64,000 nucleotides of DNA from Lithodes maja (lineage: Eukaryota > Arthropoda > Malacostraca > Decapoda > Lithodidae). The notes below the pieces were generated by a model that had not been told where the DNA came from, searched no databases, and was given only the letters and a program-made list of their open reading frames with translations. The stretch is taken from assembly GCA_037953745.1 (NCBI GenBank), contig JBAKBP010000764.1:145404-209403 (forward strand). The letters run 5' to 3'. The position numbers and the translations under genes were made by a program. The stretch's first letter is position 1. Each line of letters opens with the position of its first letter. Shown here piece after piece: positions 55,853 through 64,000 of this stretch.

Positions 55853-57957
55853 CTGTCTGATCATTATGTAGTGGTAGCTAAGGTTAGGATACAAAAGAAG
55901 TGGGTGAGGAGAGCTGGAGGGAGGCGAGAGGAGGGTGGAATGGTGAGGAGGGTGGAGAGGTTGCAGGAGGAGGAAGTCAGGGAGGAGTACAGGAGAACAG
56001 TGGAAAGACGACTAGGTGGGTTCGACCTGGAAGTTATGGAGGAAGTGGAGGAGATGAGCAAGGTGTTTAAGGATGAGATCTGTGCAGCATGTGAGGAGGT
56101 GTGTGGAGTGAGGAGAAGAGGGAGGGGAGTGATAGGTACAGGATGGTGGACAGAAGAGGTAAGAATAGCTGTGGAAGAAAAGAAGAAAGCATATAGAGAG
56201 TGGTTGGGTAGTAGAGGGAATGTAGATTTCGAGAGACAGAAACGAGCGAGGTACGTGGAGAGTAAGAGGGTGGTGAAGAGACTAGTGAAGGAAAGTAAGA
56301 GAAGAGTAGATGAGGAATTTGGAAGGAATCTGAGTGTAAAATGGAGGGAGAGTAAGAAACTGTTCTGGAAAGAAGTCAAGAAAGTTAGGGAAGGTAGCTA
56401 GGGAAATAGTAAGGGTGTGCAATATAAGAATGGGAGAATGCTAACCGAGAAGCAAGAGAGAGTCGAAAGATGGAGGGAGTACTTCAATGAGTTGCTCAAG
56501 GCAAGGAATGAAGAGCCAGCAAACATAGCTGGATATAGTACGGGAGGGAGAAGAAGAGAAGTAGTGGAGGAGGAGGTGGGAATCAGGAGGTCAGAAGTGT
56601 GGGAAGCCATGAAAAGAGTGAAGTTGGGGAAAGCACCAGGAATAGATGGAGTGTGTGGGGAAATGTTGAGGTATGGTGGTGAGATAGTGATCGAATGGGT
56701 ATGGAAAATGTGAAAACTAGCATGGGGGAAGGGGAGTGCACCCGATGACTGGAAGACTGGCATAATAGTGCCCCTATATAAGGGCAAAGGGGAAAGAGGA
56801 GTGTGTGGTAACCACCGAGGAATATGTCTTCTAAACGTAGTAGGGAAGGTATACAGTAGGGTAGTGATTGAGAGAGTGAGAGTGAGAATGGAGAAATGGA
56901 TAGGCGACGAGCAGGGAGGTTTTAGGAAGGGAAGAGGATGTGTAGATCAGATTTTTACCCTGAATTGTGTTGTGGAGAAATATCTGGAGAAGCAACAAAA
57001 GGTGTATGTTGCATTTATGGACTTGGAGAAGGCCTATGACAGAGTGGATAGAGAAGGTTTGTGGAAAGTACTTAGAATATACGGAGTAGATGGCAAGTTG
57101 CTGAAAGCAGTGAAGAGCATGTATGAGGGTGCAAAGGCGGCAGTACGTGTGGAGAGTGAGCAGAGCGAGTTCTTTGACCTGAATGTTGGTTTGAAACAGG
57201 GGGGTGTGATGTCCCCATGGTTGTTTACTGTATATATGGATGGAGTCATGAAAGAAATACTATCAAGAGCAGTGGATGTTGGTGTATCGCTGAAAAGGGA
57301 GGGAATTGAGTGGAAGCTACCTATACTGCTGTTTGCGAATGATACAGTTCTGATGAGTGATAGTGATTGGGAGTTGCAGGGTCTGGTAAATGAGTTTGGA
57401 ACAGTGTGCGAAAAACGGAATTTGAAGGTAAATGCGGGGAAGAGCAAAGTTATGGTCTTTGAAAGGGGTGAAGTCACAGAGTGTGAGGTGAAGCTGAACG
57501 GTCAGGCTATGGAGATCATCACCTCTTTTAAGTATCTGGGCAGAGTGTTGAGTAAAGATGGGACTATGGATGAAGAAGTGCGGGAGAGGGTACAACAGGG
57601 GAAGAGGGTTGTAGGAACGCTGAAAGCAGTAACAAGAAATAGGGTGGTCAGTATGGAAGTGAAGAAGTCCTTGCATGACAGTGTGGTAATCCCGACACTG
57701 ACTTACGGAAGCGAAGCATGGACGTTGGTTGAGAGACTAAGACCAAGAGTGAGAGCAGTGGAAATGAATTACTTAAGAAGTGCATGCGGAGTTACATGGA
57801 GGGATAGACAGACTAATGAGGAAGTAAGAAGGAGGTGTGGTGTGGAGGTAGATGTGTTGGAAAGTGTGAAAAGGAACAACTTGAGATGGTTCGGCCATAT
57901 GGAACATATGGAAAGCGAGAGAATGACTAAGAGGGTGTAAGAGAGCGAGGTGGAGGG
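55853..57957 (+). pseudogene. APE-type non-LTR retrotransposon: end of endonuclease, linker and RT
   Basis: A single frame runs from the gap, with LSDHYVVVAKV (the SDH block that closes an APE endonuclease), a basic coiled linker (WWTEEVRIAVEEKKKAYREW), and RT blocks KLGKAPGIDGVCGEML, VPLYKGKGERGVCGNHRGIC, GGFRKGRGCVDQIF, VAFMDLEKAYDRVDREGLW, VGLKQGGVMSPWLFTVYMDG, LLFANDTVLMSDS, KYLGRVLSKDG and TLTYGSEAWTLVERL. Stops break it at 56399-56401, 56711-56713 and 57938-57940, all in that frame. The active site reads FAND where the related copy at 50178 has FADD, so the second Asp pair is damaged. The 3' end is cut off at 57957 by the Gypsy LTR; the related copy extends about 55 codons further. Confidence 0.9.
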
Positions 57958-58252
57958 TGTGACATTAACCACTCCGTTAGAACCGCATGCCTTGTCCTAC
58001 AGTGACTCGCTAGGATCGCCAGGGCAGTGGATGTGGCTACAGTTGATGTATTATTGTGTGCTATATTTCATATGAAAGCTTGTGTCATGGGCAGTCCAGA
58101 AAGGCTCTTTGTTTTCGCCCATGTCAAGGCTTTATATATTTAATTGCAAAGTATATGTTTTATCATTAAGTAGTAATGATAGGATTTGAGAGAGAGAGAG
58201 AGAGAGTAGAACAGAGTGAGAGGAGGCGCGCAGTGTTTTTTGCCATGCTCGA

Positions 58253-58402
58253 TGACGTCACGGCTGGCTGGCCTCTTGGGGATTGGTTGGAGGAGTTTTT
58301 TACCATGCTTGGTGATGTCATGGTTGGCTGGCCTCTTTTGGATTGGCTGGAGGACTTGTTACCGCTTTGCTTACGCAGTGCGAGCTAGTGCCGGTATATA
58401 TA
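58253..58402 (+). promoter_or_regulatory. LTR promoter: CRE-like site and TATA box
   Basis: TGACGTCA, a perfect CRE/ATF palindrome, at 58253-58260, and TATATATA at 58395-58402. Both elements are also in the G1 LTRs (for example 42298-42305 and about 42171-42178, reversed). Here the CRE region is duplicated with a 60-bp period; the second copy reads TGATGTCA (58313-58320). Function is inferred from motifs and conservation. Confidence 0.55.
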
Positions 58403-59403
58403 CAGCTCTCTTGCCACTCTCTCCCTCAGATCTGGTTTCTAGAACGCATCCCTCTTATCCCTTTGATATCTGTCTCCCTCTCTGCACCTGAGAACCTTTT
58501 CCTCTGCCTATCTCTCTCATTTTCCATATCTTTCACCACCTTTTATTAATATTATACCCCCTCTGGTTAACTCTGCATAATCAGCTTCATGCTGGCCAGT
58601 TGTATTGTGCGTTAAGGTCTTATATAACCCATGTATGTTTAGTTGTTAAGGTAAGTTGATCACGAAGCATTGGTTGGCATTCATATTGTTCAGTACCGCT
58701 TCCTATAATTATTAGTGATCTGCTGGATTAGATAATGCTAGACTAGGAGTCTGATATTATAAGGTATTGTTTCCAATGGGTGCTGGCTTTAGTTAAAAGC
58801 TGCACGGCATTCCTGAGAACTGGAGTTGATTGGGTAAATTCTAGTCTGTGTGCCATTGAGAGTAGAGCATGCACGAATGAGGGCTTTTTGCCTATACCAT
58901 TCTGCACTGTTCTATGCTCGGTTGTTTGTCTTTGAGGTACGCCAGGAGAACGCTTAATACTTCGGTAATAAGGTTTCTCAAGAGAGCTACCCTTCACTAT
59001 AACGTAATACTTGACGCACAGACTTGAGATTTGCACTAGGCTATGCGGCATGCCATGCGCACCAGTATCTCGTATCATTGACTCTAGCTAGACTTTATCA
59101 GTCATAGTAGACATTAAGCATATTAAACCAATTACTCTTATTATGCACACTCGTTTATGATTACACAAACATTTCGCAGCCTAGTTTGATGTATTGAGAC
59201 ACAAACGACTTAGGCTCTTTTTGTTGATAGGAATACTGCATTGTCGTGGCGATTATTATTATTGTTGTAGCGTTTAGGATATTCTTGGCTCCGACTGCAT
59301 TATATATCCTGCCTTTTGTGAGCATAGCCTGCTCGAGCATTGTTCCGCTGCCTGCCTTTTTGGGTTCCATTTTCGATTCGAGCATCTTGATAGCATCTAA
59401 CAT

Positions 59404-60073
59404 TTAACCCGTTGAGCCCCGGCTAGTTATAATATTTTGTTCACCCCAGTCCCAAGCCATTTTCACTTATTTTTTTTTGTTTGCTAAAATGGAAGACAAG
59501 GATGAGAAATGAAAAAAAAAAAAAAAAAAAATCACCTCGGATATTTTTTTTGGGGGGGGGCCTCAAACAAATTTGTTGAGCCAAAATGGAAGAGAATGGT
59601 GAGAAATGAAGAAAAAAATAAAAAAAAACACCTCGGTCATTTGGGGGGCGGGGTGGGGGGGGTGGGGCGAAAGTTCGTCTCCCCCACATGACCACCCGCC
59701 CGGGAGCACTAGGGTGAAAACTGAGTATGATATTGTACGGCATACATCCTAAGGAGTGTCTCACATAAATCTCAAGCCTCTAGCTCCCATACGACCGGAG
59801 TAATGAAGGTTCAAAGTGGCAGTGAACTAAGGGTGTAAAGTATCCCCACTAAGCCCACCACCACCAGCCGCGCGGCTGTCTCGGCCCGCTCACACCTACT
59901 GGCCCGGCTCCCACACACACTACGGTACCTCCCCTTCCTATTCTCCCGCCATTTCCTACCTTACGAGCCACGTAAGTGTTTTTTATATGTCGGACGCACG
60001 TGATGCGTCGCTGGGAGTTGGTGATCAAACACTGCCGACGCATCACGTGCGACGCTGGGTCTCACTGGGTTAA
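59404..60073. mobile_element. TTAA-flanked MITE, third type, inside the LTR
   Basis: TTAA is duplicated at 59404-59407 and 60070-60073. Ends TTAACCCGTTGAGCCCCGGC and, on the minus strand, TTAACCCAGTGAGACCCAGC match at about 16 of 20. The G1 LTRs show the uninterrupted site (CATTTAAAG). The interior has two related A-run/G-run segments (59510-59580, 59600-59680) and a hairpin from GCACGTGATGCGTCG and its complement near 59997-60050. Confidence 0.92.
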
Positions 60074-60654
60074 AGAAGATTCCTTGTTGGTGTTGAAGGA
60101 CTTTAGTGCACTTTCTTTCATGCAGGAGTGCCTGACATTTATTGATTAAAGTAACGTAAGCTGTAACTTCTCTTACCACCTTACTTTGCATACCATAACC
60201 AAGCACCTTCGGTTATAGGTAGTAATAGGCTGTTTTCACATAACATTAAGCCTAGAGTAGACGCACATTTATTGAGAGTTTGATAACCTATTATTGCATA
60301 TAGAACTCTGGAGAGTATTTGTGTTCTTTGTTCACTGGGAATATACGTCAGAGGTTGGATCTAACGCTTTCCGTTGTAGCATTTATGCCATTACTAGTCC
60401 AATGAATAAGAGCCCTGATATATTTAAACCTCAGTCGTAACAAATGGCGACCTTACCTAGGATTTGGTGAACCTACATTTATTAGCAGGGAACATTTGTT
60501 GTTTTGGGGAATATTTTGCGGGGATCAGCAAGAATTTTATATTTTTGCAACATAGCCCTTGAGTATTTCCGAGAATTTTCGTGTGGATATTGAGGTATAA
60601 GAGTTTGGGGTGCTTCTTTTCTGAATATTGAGGTGAGAAATTTTTGTGAGCATC

Positions 60655-63600
60655 ATGTCTTATACCGGATCAGAGGAGACTGGAGACACAGTACGTAATG
60701 TCGAAACTGAGGATCAGCAGCATGATGAAAGGGTTAATCAGGTGAACTGTGAGGAGGATGCTAGGATATTTTTGCAATGGCCTGTTACTGCCGAGCGGTT
60801 GGAGGGTATGGATCGGTACGGTCTTCAATGCCTGGCCACAGCTATCGGTCATGCGGGTACTAGCAGCATGACCAGGGATAACTTGATAACGTGTGTACTG
60901 GGCAGGGTGACTGGTGAGCGAGATGGGTTGAGTGCTCAGAGCCCTTCGGCCATGCTTCCCCTACACTCGACTCCAAGCCATCCCAGTAGTTTGCCGACCC
61001 CGAGTACGCGTCCACAGTTGGGTGGTGACTGGCAGGGTGGGTTGACACTGTGGGGACCACCGGTAATTTCAAACATTGCAGCACCTTCACCTCCTCAAGG
61101 GTTAACTCCAGAATTATTGCTTCAGCTCGAATTAGCTAAGATCGAAGAGAGAAAGGCTATCTGGGCATCTGGGCTTCAGCAGCAAATAGAATTAGCCAAG
61201 ATAGAAGAGAGAAAAACTATAAGTCAAGCAAAAATCCAAGCTGATTTAGAGTCGACTAGGTACTGTGCCGACAGGGACGTAGAGAAGTCGCGGGTAGAGG
61301 CAACGGGACAGCGACTTGGGGTTGGTAACCGTGTTCATGATCAATCTCTCTCGCACTTATTGAAACTGGTTCCGGTGTTTGATGAGAGTGGGGTAACAGA
61401 ATTTTTCGCACGCTTTGAGAAGAAGTGCCAGGAACACCAGTGGCCAGAGAATAAATGGGCAGCACTTGTATCCTCTTGATTAATAGGCAAGGGTCTTAAA
61501 GCCTACGATGCATTACCTTTGGAGTCATGTATTGTGTATGAGGATCTCCAGGAGGCTGTCCTGAGGGCTTACGAACTGCAACCAGAAACGTACCGTTTGA
61601 AGTTCCGGGGTGTAACCAAGGGAAGAGATAGCACCTTTTTGGAACACGCCCGGGACTTGTCCGATGCTATAGGGAACTGGCTCCGATCTGAGAAGGTAAC
61701 AACATTTGATGGAATTAAGCAGTTAATGATGTTGGAGCAGTTCTATAAGAGCACGGGCGGTGATCTAACTTTGAACTTAAAGGAGAAAAACCCAAGAACT
61801 CTAGTCGAAGCAGCAGAAATGGCTGATCGACGGCTGTCGTTGATTCGGGGTTACGGGTCCTCACAGAAGTACGATGTAAGTGATAAGGACCGTTATCCTC
61901 CCCCTCCCCGTAGCAATGACACATTTAAACAAAAGAGCCATGAAACTAAAACTGAATCCAAACCTTACACCACACCGTATAAGAAAAGTCAGGGGCCTTT
62001 TACATCACAGTATAAGCCGAAACCGAAATTTATGTGTTTTAGTTGCCACCTGGAGCGTCATAAAGCAAATGAGTGCCCTAGTTGACCTCCTCCGGCAGCC
62101 GTGTCTTTTGCTCACGGCATTGGAGTGTTCAAGAGGCCATCGGAGTTTGTTAGAGGCAATTCTTCCGAGGTAAATACACTGCCAGTGCAGAAGGATCCGG
62201 AAGGCTTATTCCCTGTCTGTGATGCCTTTAGTGACCACAGGGGACTCGGTTGTGTGGAGTGGGGGGGTAGAAGACATGAGGTGAGAATTTTGCGTGACAC
62301 TGGGGCATCACAAACACTGTTGAGAAATTTCACTGGTAAACCTGTAAATACGGCGCGGGTGGTTGTGGTTCAGGGAGATAATGCAACAAGGTCATACCCG
62401 CTTGTAAGAATGAAGATGGAAGTTGATGGTGTGACTCGTGACCTGGATGTAGGAATTGTGGAGAAGATGCCTGTTGGGGGCGTCGACCTCCTTCTCGGCA
62501 ACGACTTTGCGGGGCCTACTTCTGAGGCTCCACCCTTGGTCGTTGCCGAGAAGCCGGCCGACGTGAGTAGGGAGGAGCAGGAGTGGGTTGAGAAGTGTCA
62601 GGTGCAACCTATGGCGTGTGTTGTCACCCGATCTCTTGCATCCAGGGAGCCACATTCTGGTCAACAGTCTTTAGACAAGCGGAGGAAAGGTACCGAGAAG
62701 GGGTTGAAAGTTGATGCGGTTGAGAGTTTAGTACCAACGGACATTCTCGGGGACTCATTATTAGGACCGATTTTCGAGTCTGGAGAAGACCCATTAACTG
62801 TTACTAAGAAGGCAGAGGATGGGCTTAAAAAGACGAAGAGACAGCAACGATACACAGAGAGAGAGCAACGGGAGGCTAAATTCAATGTAGGAGGGGGGCA
62901 TGAGTTGTTTCGCAAACACTTAGATAAGCTTGCTCCTTCGGACATTCGTAAATTGCAATTAGAAGACCCGGAGGTTCTTGAATGTGGTACCGGTGCTGTC
63001 GAGTTGGAGGAGGACAGTGATGCACAGTCGGGAGATGTAGCAACAAGGTACTCTGATGCGTACCCTATGAGAAATGGGTCAGCGAAGACGGTGGTCCGGA
63101 ACTTGCTAGTGTATTTTTCCCGGTATGGTTACCCGCAGGTGATTCAGTCAGACCAAGGATCCAACTTCACTTCTATCCTCTTTGTTCAAGCAATGCCGCA
63201 GCATGGGATTGTTACGGTTGTGTCATCTGCGTATCATCCGGAGAGCCAGGGTGTGTTAGAGCGATGGCACTCAGCCTTGAAATCTGTGCTTCGTTGTTGT
63301 TGCTTTGAGAGTGGGAAAGGTTGGGATCTTGGCCTACCATATGTTTTATTTGCTGCACGGGAGGTACCTGGGGAAAGTTTGGGATTCATCCCTAATGAGC
63401 TCGTCTTTGGACACCGTGTCAGAGGGCCTCTCCATATGGTTAAAGAAATATGGGAGGGCGCAGAAAAACCTTGTTCTGTGCTCAAGTATGTCCTCGACAG
63501 TCGAGAACGGATGTTGCGCAGTCTGGAATTGGCTGGCCGTAATTTGACTAGCTCTCAGGCCCTCATGAAGGACAGGTATGACCTCAAGGTTAAACTCAGG

Positions 63601-64000
63601 GAGTTTCACGTGGATCAGGAGGTGTTGATTCTACTGCCCCTTGTAGGTCATCCCTTGTCCGCGAAGTACACTGGTCCTTATAGGGTGGTTGAGGAGCTAT
63701 CGGACCTGGATTACTTGGTAGCCACTCCAGACAGACGTAAGCGCAATCAGTTATGTCACGTTAATCTCATGGAGTATGTGAGGCACCCCCCTGAGCCTCT
63801 CACTGTGCCTGTGATGACGTTTAGCAGTCAAGGTGGAGAAGGAGAAGGAGACAGTCAAGCTCAGGTGGAGGATAACTGGAAGGATAAGAAAGTCAAATGG
63901 GCGCCTGAGTGTGAGAAGGCGTTTAGAGTAGTAAAACACCTGTTGTGCACTCACCCGATCCTCAGGGCCCCTGACTTTAGCCTACCTTTCCAACTAGCAA
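60655..64000 (+). pseudogene. Gypsy G2 gag-protease-integrase-RNase H, two nonsense codons, cut by window end
   Basis: One frame from ATG 60655 (MSYTGSEETGD) to the window edge, broken only by TGA at 61477-61479 and 62083-62085; at both sites G1 has an Arg codon. Order: gag with capsid-like segment (FFARFEKKCQEHQWPENKW), CCHC knuckle CFSCHLERHKANEC (about 62035), protease RDTGASQ (about 62295) and LLGNDFAGP, a linker holding about 55 codons absent from G1 (FRKHLDKLAPSDIRKLQ), then the second half of the integrase core: VIQSDQGSNFTS (Asp kept), YHPESQGVLERW (Glu kept) and its C-terminal domain. It then runs into KWAPECEKAFRVVKHLLCTH, the start of the RNase H region. No RT palm and no N-terminal integrase zinc domain are present. 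The 3' LTR lies beyond the window. Confidence 0.9.

Larger units (their letters stand above)
57958..60442 (+). repeat. Gypsy G2 5' LTR, carrying a TTAA MITE
   Basis: It begins TGTGACATTAACC and ends CAGTCGTAACA, followed by AATGGCGACCTTACC. Without the MITE at 59404-60073 it would be about 1.8 kb, like the G1 LTRs. It is clearly more diverged than the G1 pair and has a tandem duplication at 58241-58360. Confidence 0.92.

Noticed and set aside
55646..55894. An 82-codon minus-strand frame
   Set aside because: It runs almost entirely through the 200-N gap.

Overview
The window looks like a gene-poor, transposon-packed piece of an arthropod nuclear genome, and a decapod crustacean is my best guess. 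The signs are spliced exons with GT/AG junctions, (TTAGG)n telomere-type repeats, tRNA-derived SINEs, several non-LTR retrotransposon types, piggyBac-type elements and Gypsy LTR elements. The organism is an inference. No sequence search was possible. There are 200 Ns at 55653-55852.

The only host gene I can support is one plus-strand gene of at least six exons: 11916-12100, 13072-13232, 36493-36660, 37191-37305, 38100-38263 and 38620-38715. All junctions have AG/GT signals and the phases join without a break (889 coding bases). The product resembles the large arthropod proteins built of repeated LolA-like domains. It covers the end of one repeat and most of the next. Its second intron is 23 kb long and filled with mobile elements. 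Decayed copies of exons 3 and 5 lie just upstream of the live exons. Both ends of the gene are outside the window or unrecognised.

Layout: 0-2.2 kb, 3' part of a piggyBac transposase with one nonsense codon, then a 3-unit tandem repeat. 3.7-5.3 kb, CR1-like remnant split by a SINE. 5.7-7.1 kb, 21-bp minisatellite. 7.8-8.8 kb, two more SINEs. 10.2-11.7 kb, Jockey-like remnant. 12-15 kb, exons 1-2, MITEs, a minisatellite and a tRNA-like SINE head. 16.7-17.0 kb, an inverted repeat with a telomeric loop. 17.0-25.8 kb, a Jockey-like element split by a DNA transposon of about 5.8 kb. That transposon has inverted repeats and a ~1500-codon gene for zinc motifs, a FEN1/XPG-like nuclease and a Cys-rich tail (Academ-like). 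26.1-29.4 kb, R2/NeSL-like element. 29.6-31.5 kb, CR1/L2-like element. 32.3-33.0 kb, a ~700-bp palindrome inserted at TA into a decayed RT gene. 33.9-36.4 kb, a nearly complete Jockey-like element. 36.5-38.7 kb, exons 3-6. 39.9-48.7 kb, a 33-bp minisatellite interrupted by a young complete Gypsy insertion. 50-55 kb, nested retroelements and MITEs. 55.9-64 kb, an APE-type non-LTR element cut by a second Gypsy copy, whose 5' LTR carries a TTAA MITE.

The elements do not form a pathway. They form a nest of insertions whose order can often be read from target-site duplications. Best leads: the Academ-like transposon, the telomeric hairpin, the TA-flanked palindrome, the relic exon arrays, and two Gypsy copies sharing an RT-less order with integrase before RNase H.
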